A DNA stretch of 64,000 bases from Ascaris suum. Taxonomy: Eukaryota; Nematoda; Chromadorea; Rhabditida; Ascarididae. Shown here one piece after another: positions 14,101 through 24,500 of this stretch. The notes beneath the pieces are model-generated. The model was not told the DNA's origin and searched no databases. It saw only the letters and a list, made by a program, of their open reading frames with translations. The stretch covers positions 12,656,184 through 12,720,183 of the forward strand of contig CM024168.1 in the NCBI GenBank assembly GCA_013433145.1. Reading direction: 5' to 3'. Within the stretch, counting starts at the first letter, position 1. Each line of letters opens with the position of its first letter. The position numbers were made by a program, and so were the translations under genes.

Positions 14101-15416
14101 TTTCAAAAGCTTTTATGACGCGAATTGGATTCATTTGAGTTGTTGTGCAACGCACAGCAGGGAAGCGATTCGCCATCAAGAATAAGGCCACACTGGTGCC
14201 CTTACAGCCAATATTGCGTTAGGAGGACAGACTACATTCATTTCAGATGTAGCCACTGTTAGCTATCTGTACACCTGTAATATGCAATCTTATGCTTCGA
14301 GAAGAGCATGATCTCATTTCATACTTGATCCGTAACTGGTGCTGCGTCTTGGAATGAATGTGCTCGACGAAAGATAGGATGCGCTTGGCGAAGCAATCGA
14401 TGGAGATGCATATGCTGGTGGTTTGAACGACGAGACAAGACGATCGGTGCTGTTATATCTGGAATGTTCACACTCTACAGCAAATACCGATGCAGTCTTC
14501 TTCCTCACCCGAAGTTGATGTTTACTGTGGAAATTCGTTGCCAGGCCTCTGATCATGACTGGATTAGGCTAAAGAAGGCGTAGGGAGATTGTTTCTTGTA
14601 AAAAACGCGTAATATTCAAAGGGCCAAGAAGTAGAAACTGCAGGCGACCTCAACTTCAAATGTCCAGCAAAACTGCAAAACATCAATATAATTCAAACAG
14701 TAAAATGAACAAAATCTAGCCAGTTTGGAAGCGGATCTTCACGTTTATTGCCTTGAAGTTCACTCTAGCTTTCCTTGCACTAACCACTGAAATACAATAA
14801 CGTTCTTTCTTCTTCGAAGATTACTCTAAGCGGTCAAATACGGTTTCACTTTTGACTTCGAACTCCTAGCCTCACCAGCTAATTAATTCTTCATGGACGA
14901 TATGCCACACCGAATCACCCAATTTAGTTCGAATATGTATGCAGCGTGTTAGCGCATCTTTATGACTCTTGCCATCTACCTGTAGTTATTGGAGTGTGCA
15001 TATTTCCCCTCTGCTAAGGACCTCTTCAGTGGAAGATAAAATCTGCTCGATTCAATGTTTTCAGGTTTCTTGAGAATTACTGCAAAGAATCGCTCATATA
15101 AGCGCACGCAGATCATCAAGCAAACAGACCAACAGGGTAAACCTTTCAAAGGTGACTTCAAATCATGTAAAACGATATCTTACCTTCCCGGTGCACTAGT
15201 GCTGAAGGTATTTCTGCTTGTAGGAATATCATGATGATAGCTGCTCGATAGCCCAGGGGAATAGGGCGAACGGTATGAAGACATTGCTGATGAGGGCAAA
15301 CCAGTTGCACTGCTTCGATTCAGTGGGTCCACGCTTACAGATCGATGTGAACGGATGCCGCTGTATGACGATGGACCGTACGAGGAACCGTACTTCGATG
15401 TAAACTGAAGAACCAT
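80..15416 (-). CDS. Ser/Arg/Pro-rich disordered protein with acidic coiled C-terminus, 12 exons
   Basis: Exons in transcript order: 15416-15184, 14458-14325, 12768-12602, 9916-9739 (or to stop at 9701), 9189-9109, 8849-8828, 8268-8111, 7088-6949, 6725-6588, 6031-5935, 1114-1041, 292-80. Every junction keeps the reading frame, which is the main evidence that they belong together. The long product is about 544 residues: an N-terminal Ser/Tyr-rich part, a charged middle with many Ser-Pro and Arg-Ser dipeptides, then a Lys/Glu-rich coil and an unbroken run of Glu. No enzyme fold, signal peptide or membrane segment is visible. I do not recognise the family; composition suggests a cytoskeletal or RNA/chromatin-associated scaffold, but this is only inference. 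Least certain parts are the 22-nt exon, the GC donor at 8110 and the last-exon end. Confidence 0.6.
137..180. repeat. CTT/CTC trinucleotide tract
   Basis: Eight CTT units with interruptions on the plus strand; read as GAA/GAG on the minus strand it encodes the polyglutamate run of exon 12. Confidence 0.85.
1041..1114 (-). CDS. exon 11, start of the C-terminal coil
   Basis: Acceptor AATTTTTTAG, 74 bases, donor CTTCAG|GTAAGTTAG (near consensus, in-frame stop just after). Peptide DDRRSAKRSRTMDNLVAQLT, then PILQ. Phases (two bases in, zero out) match exon 10 and exon 12 exactly. The change from disordered to helical composition begins here. Confidence 0.65.
4848..4925 (+). repeat. short interspersed repeat, copy 1
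   Basis: Contains ACGCATATGCAT and GTCATAATGCG followed by TTTTCAAATGCAAA, the core shared by the other copies. It lies in the long intron between exons 10 and 11 of the minus-strand gene. Confidence 0.45.
5041..5109. repeat. TA microsatellite
   Basis: About 34 uninterrupted TA units within the 4.8-kb intron of the minus-strand gene. Confidence 0.95.
5935..6031 (-). CDS. exon 10, second Arg/Ser segment
   Basis: Acceptor GGGTTGTAG, 97 bases, donor CCAG|GTTGGC. Peptide AGDGIYGDRRRSPSKSKSNS followed by PLSQAGNVVTRP. The motif RRSPSKSKSNSP echoes the SKSKSRSRSP of exon 9 and the SNSNSP of exon 4, supporting one gene. It is followed by a 4.8-kb intron in which I found no further exon. Confidence 0.65.
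6588..6725 (-). CDS. exon 9, Asp-rich then Arg/Ser-rich segment
   Basis: Acceptor TTTGTTGAAG, 46 whole codons, strong donor GTAAGTAAAG. Peptide VPTVAYDKPDDSATDDDDVA, then a basic Ser/Arg/Lys/His stretch ending SKSKSRSRSPIALG. The SR dipeptides resemble those of splicing-factor or chromatin proteins, but no RNA-binding domain is seen. Confidence 0.7.
6949..7088 (-). CDS. exon 8, acidic Ser/Pro segment
   Basis: Acceptor GATTCTTTCAG, 140 bases, donor CAG|GTCTAA with an in-frame TAA right after the splice. Peptide: SNVEQKESEEELSPEPIERS, then HFSPSFSSEVVNGITVRKEA and GSPQAQ. The other two frames hold stops. It joins phase 0 to exon 9. Confidence 0.65.
8111..8268 (-). CDS. exon 7, KTP-repeat segment with a GC donor
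   Basis: Acceptor AATTTCCTAG, then KLKNVVEVLSRITLEASPDL, SAAWSSTDKEKTPTKEKTPS and SLTESATATITP. The duplicated EKTP motif gives proline-directed kinase sites. The next exon requires one leftover base, and the only fitting 5' splice site is CCAG|GCGAGT, a GC-AG intron; the nearby GT (8106) is in the wrong phase and leads to a stop. Confidence 0.55.
8453..8463. repeat. G homopolymer within a G-rich tract
   Basis: Eleven G in a row, followed by GAGGGGAGGGGAG; in an intron of the minus-strand gene and able in principle to form a G-quadruplex on the plus strand. Confidence 0.9.
8828..8849 (-). CDS. possible 22-nt microexon 6
   Basis: Between acceptor CACCTGTAG and donor CAG|GTGTTA lie 22 bases coding LISTKS plus split codons at both ends. 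The preceding exon ends one base into a codon and the following exon needs two bases before it; this exon is the only short piece I found that satisfies both. Evidence is phase and splice sites only. Confidence 0.3.
9109..9189 (-). CDS. exon 5, acidic segment
   Basis: Acceptor CTATTTTCAG is a perfect nematode site. Only one of three frames is open: ICKKFVSHSEAEEEDYSIAE followed by DDTSHV, then donor GTAGTG. The open frame continues past this donor (SDQEELINSNLPLGNK) to a TAA near 9033, so the exon could be longer or terminal. The chosen donor is the one whose phase fits the 22-nt exon that follows. Confidence 0.5.
9701..9916 (-). CDS. exon 4, with paired SSPE motifs; terminal or internal exon
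   Basis: Acceptor GTGTTCAG, then DKSSPEDVEATFQKLYNRY, a linker with KSRSPSRDYKRR, then SSPENARELFAQYYKRAS and a TGA at 9701. The two SSPE segments are about 17 residues each and align as SSPE-D/N-x(4)-F-x(2)-L/Y-Y-x-R, so they look like an internal repeat. If the TGA is used, the protein is about 249 residues. A good donor (C|GTGAGC) at 9739-9738, inside the second motif, has the phase needed by the next exon and skips the stop. No AATAAA follows the TGA closely. Both endings may be made. Confidence 0.65.
   Translation of the reverse strand, partial: DKSSPEDVEATFQKLYNRYVGDRSSAKSNSNSPEAKVNKSRSPSRDYKRRVSDSSPENARELFAQYYKRAS
9917..12601 (-). other. intron between exons 3 and 4
   Basis: About 2.7 kb. 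Apart from the GC-rich segment at 11936-12240 and an ACAGACAGACCGACAGATAG stretch near 10,286, I see nothing. Confidence 0.5.
11936..12240. other. GC-rich segment, possible decayed LTR or retroposon
   Basis: About 300 bases markedly richer in G and C than either side, inside the intron between exons 3 and 4 of the minus-strand gene. It has no long open frame. On the minus strand it contains GTCGGGTCTTATTCC, similar to GTCGGTCTTATCC in the solo LTR at 25.6 kb. No paired TG/CA ends with a target duplication were found. Confidence 0.4.
12602..12768 (-). CDS. exon 3 of the minus-strand gene
   Basis: Acceptor GATTTACAG, 167 bases, donor GTAGGC. Peptide begins LFRYTSSRPSLSSIRTP and ends KSMSRFSLDR. 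An alternative acceptor 10 bases further in (TTGTTCAG) would break the phase with exon 2. It is rich in Arg, Ser and Asp, including SQTPTYHREPDRSSRFDRD, with possible Ser/Thr kinase sites. It ends in phase 0, matching exon 4. Confidence 0.7.
14325..14458 (-). CDS. exon 2 of the minus-strand gene
   Basis: Acceptor ACATTCCAG, then 134 bases coding YNSTDRLVSSFKPP ... IPRRSTSYGS, ending at donor GTATGA. An in-frame stop lies seven bases into the intron, so the splice is needed. Composition matches exon 1 (Ser/Pro/Ala/Tyr). The phases (two bases in, one base out) agree with exons 1 and 3. Confidence 0.7.
15184..15416 (-). CDS. exon 1 of the minus-strand gene, Ser/Tyr-rich N-terminus
   Basis: Starts at ATG 15416 (MVLQFTSKYGSSYGPSSY) and runs 77 codons plus two bases to donor AAG|GTAAGAT. 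An in-frame TAA lies 12 bases upstream of the ATG, so either this is the start or the exon begins at the internal acceptor TTCTTCAG just after it. The peptide is rich in Ser, Tyr, Pro and Arg, with motifs such as RSVSVDPLNRSS and SSYRSPYSPGLSSSY, typical of a phosphorylated, unstructured head. The split Arg codon is completed by the next exon. Confidence 0.7.
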
Positions 15417-15437
15417 TTCTTCGATTTATAACGATGA

Positions 15438-15448
15438 CCTATACAGAC
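15438..15448 (-). promoter_or_regulatory. possible trans-splice acceptor before the minus-strand gene
   Basis: The minus strand reads CGTCTGTATAG and then 22 bases before the ATG at 15416. An AG here with a short leader is what a spliced-leader acceptor would look like in a nematode. The pyrimidine tract is weak. Confidence 0.25.
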
Positions 15449-15518
15449 GATGGGGGAAACCCCCCAGCCTCACCCTAACTTTTATGCACGCTCGAAATTT
15501 CCAAATTAGCAATACGTG

Positions 15519-15559
15519 AATGAACTGCCAATAATATTTTGCCTCTTAGGCAGTTCATT
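15519..15559. repeat. 11-bp inverted repeat upstream of the minus-strand gene
   Basis: AATGAACTGCC (15519-15529) and its exact complement GGCAGTTCATT (15549-15559) are separated by 19 bases. A third partial copy, GTGAACTGC, follows at about 15,571. It lies about 100-140 bases upstream of the start codon of the minus-strand gene, so it could be a promoter element or a small transposon remnant. Confidence 0.5.
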
Positions 15560-18500
15560 GTCTAAACGAACGTGAACTGCGCCTTTAAAAGTCACTATCA
15601 GGAACTTTTCGAGCACATAACTCTAGTGCGGCAGTTAAACTTGAGAGTATGTAAAAGCATATCAAAAATTGAAGCACATTTATGGTGATCAGTGTCCACT
15701 TTGGTTGGTCCTACTTGCCAGTTAAAGCAAAGTCGACTGCTTGTTAATGAGAGCTCATGTGAGCGGGGAAATTAGAGTTTTGGCCATACAATGGTCACGA
15801 CTGCTCCATAAGAAACATTGAAGTGAGAGGGATGCTGAACCTTAGCTAAGTGCCCGGCATTAGCAGCAATAGCCGTCCAATAATAAGCTCCTACTTAACT
15901 TAAATTCCCAAAGCGTAAAAATGCAAATAAACTGTATTCACTCGAATCCACCAATTTTGCAGAAAAAATTCTGCACATGCAAATTTTCAACACGCTAATT
16001 TGTTGGCAACCAATCCAGAAGAAGTTGTTAGTGGAATGCCACAGAAAATTACAGAAGTCATTGCCACAAGTTGGCGAAGCAGGCAGGCAGAAAGATACGC
16101 ACAGACAAACATAGCATCAAGTACAAATGCGGAGGCATTGCGCCGCCACACTACAATTTTAAAAAACTTCGTGGGGACGCAAAAAACGATTGAGTGATAT
16201 GAGTAGCTCTAACACGTCCCTACCTAATCCGCACTCTCCCCTCCTCACTACGCTATGGAAACTATAGAGGGGTAGAAGTGCTGTACGTGAAGTGCTATAC
16301 TTAACACACCTTAGACTTACTTAACATGCTGCCATCTTGTTGTTTGCAGACCACTGAAGTGCAGTAGCCGAGGGGAATACTTAGACAGAAATTTATCAGC
16401 CTTGTTCTACGGGAAATTGAACAACACCTGCACAATTGTTTATTTCCTCCACGCACATTGCATAACAGTATTTCTTGCCATTGTGCGGTTCGCCTTGCTG
16501 CTGTGAACAGCTGACGCAATATCTGCACACGCACACACATATTGCGCCCTCTGCGATCAACCAGCTCAGCTGTATTCAACGCACTCCCACACTCAATGAT
16601 CCGATAATTAAAATCACACTTTCAAATCAAGTCATTAATAATTCCACCATCCTAGAGCGAAACATATTTCGAAATCATCTTCTACCGACGGGCAGAGCAA
16701 CAGTAAACACGGCAGACGATGAGATGTTTTTGACTTTCCTGCATTTCTACGAATACCTCGGTAGTGTTTTGACAGGCAACCAGGCTAGTTTATCCTTAAG
16801 CAAGGTTTTAGTTGGAACTAAGGAGAAGCTAGAAAATTACCCACGTTATCAGGGTCAAAAATTGTTCAAGGCCATCTCTGTTGTACTGGTAGGTTACCGC
16901 GGAAAGGAATTTGTATTTCAAGATGAGGCGTTATGTATATGAGCATTAGAAAACCTATTGAATATATTTGAGCAATTAAAAAGTCAAATCGACCACGCCA
17001 AAGAAACAATAATCAGCATAGAAGATAACTTGTTATATCAACTTCAAAAAAGCAAATACCGAGGATCTGTACCAAACGTATGAGAGCTATACAGTTGAGG
17101 AAGGAAAAAAATGTTCTGTGAAAATAGTGCGGAGAAAATAATGAGTAAAGCAACAGTATGCAAAGGAATTCACTATGCGCTTGTGAAAACCAAAAAGTGG
17201 TAGTGGAAACTGACGGGGCACATGTGGAAGTTTGACATAGCGGGAGCGATGCAAAGACATTTTCGTAAGGCAATTAGCATTAAAACATTGCCCAAAAATT
17301 TACCGTTTTGGGGTCACCAAACTTAAAAGCAGAATACCTCGCCACATTGAAATAATCCATTATTTCTTCCCACAGTGTAGTAAGCATCAACAGTCGTGTT
17401 CGTGTAGAACACTTTACTAAATGCGACACAAGCACAGGAAATAGCAAGAGGAACTGCTGCGATAACATACTTCACTATTAGGTCAAACAAATACTACGAC
17501 CTCAAGTCCATCAAGTAAATCAGCTCAGGAAGCAGGAAGCAAAGAATTTAGTAAGTAATTTAAAAGCAAGTGTTTCTAAATGTGAGCAAGTGTAATGAGA
17601 ATAAGCGGCATTAGCTGTGAGGAAAATGTGAGACGTTGTGGAAGTAACGAGCTGGGAACGCTTCTCATTTTGTGTCAAAAAAACGAAATCGCAAGCGCTT
17701 GAGTGCCAACGGCCGAGTGGTGAAATAGCTGAGGTGAACTCCTCCCAAGTTCACCGCACAACACCTCGGTCGTTATGAATCAACAGGCGTGAGCCGAACA
17801 ACGGATGGAAGATTTCTCGTATTTCTACAACTAAGACAATCTCCTGTGTAATTTCACTCCAATCGAAGGAACGATTTCATCACTCGAGTATTTCGACGGT
17901 TGCGAAAATAGGCTGTTATTTAGTTGTTTTGAACAATTTCAACACTTTTTGAGGGAAGATTTTTTGTTTGTTTATACAAATATTGCACGGTTTTAATGGC
18001 CAGATTGCATTATACGGTTTTGTCAGTTAGAATGTACTTTATTTTTTACTTGTTCGATCAAAATGAAGTTGAGGTCGGAAATCGGCCTTGCAGCGGACCT
18101 TGGAAAACCAAAATCTATCGGGAATAACGAAATCGTTAAAATAAAAATTACCCAACTAACCTATGCAATTGCAATTTCAAAAAAATTGGCGCAAATTGCA
18201 TCAGAAAGCGGACATCATTACAGCGAAACTTTCCGGCAGAAAAATCCCACCGTTTGAGAACTTCGAATAACAAAGCTTAATTTTCCACATCACTTGCTAT
18301 CGCTAGCGACCACAGCTCGCCCCTAACCGCCTACAGTCTCCTTATCCATCTTTAAAATTGCGATCTATGAGCATGCCGCAAACTTCAGTCATCTGATTTC
18401 AACAGATTAGGGTTAGGCATAATACTGGGTTTGGACGTAGATTTAGACCTAAGCTTAGGATCAAATGGGAATTGGATCTTCCCCCACGTGTGATCTAAAA

Positions 18501-21500
18501 TATGTCCAACTAGAGGCCTGAGAATGATGGTGCGAAGGTGTTGAAGAACTTGGTAGTCGCCGCCGGCTAACTATAAAAGTACTGCTCCCAGGTAATGAAC
18601 CTAAAGTGAGAATGTTAGAATATGCTTCTGTTCAAACTTCCTAAGAAAAGCAAAGAATTCCGCCTCGCCAAAAATTAGCGCACCGAAAACTCTCAAAGAA
18701 ACCGTATCTGGATTGCTGGAAGAACTGTTTTCTTTTAGCGAGCAGCGGGACTGAGAAAAAATGCAGAATCTGCAAAGGAATGGATTTCACGTGCCGTTAA
18801 AACACGAAAAAAGGAAGGAATAAACAAAACAGACAATTGTTTATCATATCAGTAATGATGCGATGAGATCGAGATCATCTTCAAAGCCTCTAGAAATCAC
18901 TCAGCGTTCGTGTTCACACCTCATAAAATCCATCATGACAAAATCTAATTCTTGCTCCGAATATTTCACATTGGATGAACCTTGTAAATAAAAATTTTAC
19001 CCAATATTTCCAATGGTTATGAAATCGAACGCATTACTTGAATTTTGAGGGAAAAATATTGCGGTAGCGTGCCAAACTTTATCAACTTCAGAAGTAATGC
19101 ATGACATTGACACATAGCAATGCTTCTGCATCAATCCTCAAATCGTGTTATGAACTTTGTGCTGCATTAATGCGGCTAACTAGTGCCAAGTGCGCAATTT
19201 CCCATTGGTTACAGCTATCGCGAATTCAACCATCGTAAAAGAACTTTTGAAATACGTGCAAACACGCCGATCCTCACTGCTGCTTTGGTCGAAAATGCTC
19301 GACGTTCGCATACGAATGTGGCCCGCTGAATGCCTAACGTTGCTTACCTTTTCCATAAAATCCCGGAGCTCGAAGGTTATTGCTCAGGTCTGGTTCCAAC
19401 TTTGCAGAGTGTGACGGGAACATCTAAAGCTTGAGGCTTTCATTTTTCTACGCGCTCGATTTAAGCGTATAGACCGAACATGTCGAACAACAAATACTGC
19501 ATCTTAATCAAGATGTTTTCCGAGTTTCTAAAGGCTGTGATCAACACATAGAGTGTAACACTTGAATATGCCCTTCCAATACACAATAGGAACACTTACC
19601 GTCGATGGAGTCCTATAGACAGGAGAGTCGAACATTCCAACGCTCCCGCTACGACCGTTTCTGCCGTACATACTTGTTTACTGAATGTATGCGTTTAGGT
19701 TATTTGAGTGCATTATGTCGGAGGAGGATTACTGCGCACGAAGCTGAAAGAAATTTGGATTGCTTTGCCTGTTTTCATATAAAATTCATTTAGTAACAAA
19801 AACGACATAAGAAACTGAAGGTCAAACAAAGCCTCTTTGTGATATTGATCATATTTTTGAAAGCATCGATTCTAAGCACATCAGCTAGATTTTATATAAA
19901 GTTTATTGTTATCTAAATGGAGTCCCTTAGCAATGAACAGAGCATACCTAAGGGCAGCATGAGTTCCACATGGTTTCACATAGTACTCATACAGCATGCA
20001 TATAGAGGTTTCACCGAATAATTTTTCTTTATTAAACAATCCTTTACGTTGAGCAATTCCATGGAATTACGTTCGTTAATAACCGATTATTGCTGGTGAT
20101 GATTATTTCTATTTTGACTGCATATTCCCTTTCAACACAGGAACAAGAAAGGCCTAATTATAAAAGTACAACAATAGTTGTCAAGACACATCGACCATTA
20201 CTGTGAATTTAAACATTTCGCACTTTTGAAAGCTGATCAATATGCGCATCGGAATATGCTGACGAACGTTATGAATTGAAAATTACAGAGGGAGCTCCTG
20301 AAGTTGGCTTCTCATCTCTACATGCGATCCGACCTTCAGTTTCTTATTTTCTGATGCTTTATATCTGTCGTAGAGCACGACGATGAACGATAAAGTACAA
20401 GGCGGCATATTACAACTGTTTCTTCGATTTTTAGTACACTAAGTTAGCGTTACATTGGTCAGTTTTCAACAGCAATTAACACGAGGATATTGCAGAACTT
20501 CAAGAACAGTTAAACAATTCAAGAGCACTGCAGCAATAACTTCGACATATTCAACCATGTTATCACTCAGTCCTCCTGACTTCAGCGTCTGAGTTCATCT
20601 CAAGAACGAATTGTCCATGTTCCCAGTTTCATTCGAACTGCTCTAAGCCTTTCTTTGTTCATGAAAGGTAACCGCACTGCAGAGTTGACAAATGGCTTTC
20701 TGTCGTAAAACTAACCGTACTGCCTAGCATATAATCACATTCAGCTTTAGGACTGTGAAACCAAGCACTCAAGGAATCAAATCCAGATAAGTCAGGGACG
20801 GGTAACGAAGACTTCTATATTCTATCCCCATCCTCATCCGTAAGAGTTGTCCGCTGCTACTATAACACCAAATTAGAACTGGGAGACTTCGATGGTTAAC
20901 ACGTTTCTTCAAACGCACTGAAAAGCGGAAGGATTAACGCTTAACACGAAATAAAGAGCGTCAACGACCTTTGATAGATAATTTCGATTCGTAAGAGATC
21001 ATCAAATGGGCTTGAGCCAAGAAAATCGAACACATTTGCTTTCATTATAATGTGGGATTTGAGAAACCGAACTAGAGTAGAAGAGGATAAATCTAAGAAT
21101 CGAAGGGAACCTGTGGAAAAAGATTTGCTAAATATTCCATAAAAAATTCAGCTTCCTCCTCTTTGAATACAACGACAAAGAATCAAAGTTCATCTACTCA
21201 GCATTCCTTTCCTTGCAAGCAGTGTTTGCTTAAATAAAAACCACATTGAATCACTGAGGGTACTCGACACTTTGCAGCCACTCCCCATTAATTGAAGGAA
21301 GGGATCGTGCGTTCGCGGACTCAGATCTGATGCTGCTATGACTTACATGCGCTTCGAACGGGCGATTATGCTGAATATTTCACGAAGCTTTCTCAGGTAG
21401 GAGGCCATGAAGCTCCCTAAAATTTCCCCGATTCTTTGATCAAATTGTCAACATCTCTATGTGTCAATAAGAGCGCTTCACATCACACTGGTTCAGTTCT

Positions 21501-24500
21501 CTCATTAAATTCCAGAAAAACCTTCGAAATGTAGTTGTGAAGAATGGCGAAGTCGCCCTCAAGACAATATTTACTTTTTGACCAGTCGGTCACCTATTCT
21601 GCCTCTAGAGCATTGTGGAATGGTAGAGCGCAATAACTTTTTCGATACTTCTCAAGCAATTTTGACTGCGCGGACTCCTATCACAATGGTGATCTTGGAA
21701 ACGTTAAAGGTGTCCTAACCAAAGTTCCGAATTTTTCGTGATGCATGCAAGTGGGCGATCCCGAAAAGCTCGCCCAACGTGAGGGTGCAGCAAAAGCGAT
21801 GTCAAGCGGTGGCAGTTTGCGAGCAGAAATAGTGGTAAGTGATATACGCAGGTGCTCTCAAACATAATTGACAATTGAGGTTCATTGAATAAAGCTTTGA
21901 GTTTGAGATATTCGAGCGCTGAATGCGGAGTAGAGGTTGCAGCATCTGTCACGCACAAATAAATCACTCACTAAAAAAAGCGAGAAATCAAACACCACGT
22001 AGATGAGGTTCTTGTCTCGATAAATGCAATCCAACTGCCTAGGCTTTCCAAAAAATCCAAAAATAAGAACAGCTGTTTGCATATTTTCTAGTAATTGTGT
22101 ACAAAGTCAGACATAAGCTCGACAGGTTATCGAGTAAAGTAAATGAAGTGACGAGCAAAGAAATCTGTTTATCATTATGAGTCACATTCGCAGTATACGT
22201 CACTCCAAGCATTCAAAGAATTCAGCATCTAGAATGAATTCTTTAAATCATTTTAAGTCATACAGCGGGAATAACTGCAAATTTTGGCACTGAAGTTTGA
22301 TTCGTCTGAAGAGTTTAGAAGAGTGAATCATTCTTCGCATACGCTTTAGTTTAACAGTATCGTCAACGAAGAAATTGACAGAGATATTCATTATTGTGAA
22401 ATGGTCAAAAAGCGTCGACATAACGCAGATTACTAACAAACAAATTTTCTAATAGAACAAGGCGCAAGTACTAACTGCGTCTGAAATTCGGTCAAGTTTC
22501 TGGCTAAGATTTCGGCCGTCCAATCAGAAACCATCGGCTCATCTTAACAATTTCAGTTGTTTCAGTTGTGAATGAATTAGCAGACTCATTCACAATGACC
22601 GTTAAACTACTAGTTCACTGCCTCCCAAGGAAAACAACACCGAAATTACCGACCAAAAAGACGATACAGCATCATTGCACACATAGACGAAGTCACTGCA
22701 AACAAAAATAAGGAACTTCGACTGTTTATTTCTAGGAGGTGATTGCAGGTCAAAGATACGTTCAATCCAGACGCAATACGTTCAATTCCAATTGTTCCAT
22801 CGAAGACAACGAGAGCTTACGTCGGACGTCGTGATCGATACGAGCAGACGTCTGCGTATTTGCGAAAAAAAAGCTCTTCAGTCACGTTGCATTTTTGCAA
22901 CCGACATTCCAATAAGCAATTTGTTGTTTCATTACCGATTTAGCGGTAAGCCATACGAAATTCAGGCCAGAAATATAGGAATGAAGGGCTCAAGCATATC
23001 CTTATTGAATTTTACCACTATAGTTTTTTATCCGCCGAAAATGAAACAGCGATTTCGATAAAGAACTCAAAAAGAAACCACCCAGTTATCCAGTAGGATA
23101 TCACTAAAGCAGCTTTAAACTCTTCACAAATGAAATAACAAAATAAAGAAACAACCTTTATCATTCAACGAAATGTTAATTTTTGCAAAGATGGCAAGCA
23201 GCCCACTTCGCAGCAAACGTTGAAAGTTCCGGCTCAAAGTGCACTCAAAACTGTTTAGTGCTATGAAGAGCGCGAACCTGCACTGAATCGAGCAAAGCAT
23301 ATTTGAAATAATAACCCAATTTTGAGCTGGTCGGCATTTCAGTCAAACAGACCAAGGGACGATATGAGTCGACACGGGTAGCGTCTGCTGTGAACAAGAG
23401 GGGTGCTTAAGGATGCGATAACACAAAAACATCACTAAGGGAAGACCAAGCGCTACGACAGCTGCTTCTGCGAGGGTGCGGGTTGCCTTAAAAACAAGTC
23501 CTGTTGATGAATGCGCCTTGTTCATTCATCGTCAGAATCGTTATGGCCGTTTCACCACAGCACGCATCCAATAAGTCTGAAATATTTTTATGAGACAATC
23601 CCTCTGAACGAAGACATAGGACTGGAACGATGTGTGATGGGACGAGAGACCATCACTGAAGCAACTTAATAATGGTATAGCAAGCGTGTAACTGGGAGCA
23701 TGCAAGCTCAGCGAGAGAACGCGAGACATTAAAGGCTACAAGCTGAAAATTGAGAGAGGATAGTTGCTGCAGAAGGTCGAAAAAAAGTATGCATCCTACT
23801 GTGAGAAGGTGCTCAGTTTCAAACGATGAGCTCGACGAAACAAGGAAATTCGCTGTTTGTTTACTGCTTGGCTCACTCTGACCTTCTCAATATTAGCTCC
23901 CTTCCCCTCAACAACAAAGTTTCCTATTCTAGTAGTCGTTAATCTCTCCTATACGACCCACTGGCAGCTTGAATCTAGCTTGATGTAGAGTGACAAAGAG
24001 GGAATAGGTGAGCCGGAGGATGAAGTCAAAAGACTCGGGACTCAGATAAAGAAGATGCATAGATGTTTACGCAAGATCTGAGTCCCGTATGAGAGGGACG
24101 GTCAAAAAACGGATTCGGGGAACAGAGCATGCAACCAAGAAATAATGTCAGAACCACAGCAGCAATCAAATCAAGAATTGGAATCACCTGTACTCATAAT
24201 ACAACAATTTTGCAATCGCTGAACTGGAAAATGAAATCAGAACAGTTGAAATACATCATGCATACTTGATGAGTGCAAAAGTTTTTGCTTTCTCGACGTC
24301 TACTAGTGCTCTTCGAAGACTATTGATATATATGGACCTTTGTCTCCTGGACTGTTTTTAGCCTGATCATGTATTCAGGCTGCAAATTGATATCATTTCC
24401 ACAGTTAAGGCTTTACAGTCATCGCTTAAGTTGTTTCCCTTCATCCACCTGAAAAACGTGACTCCTCAACACGGCTGTATACACCGAATATGCTTCGAGA

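Noticed and set aside
16475..16942. 155-codon plus-strand open frame
   Set aside because: About the length expected by chance in this much AT-rich sequence; no domain and no flanking splice evidence.
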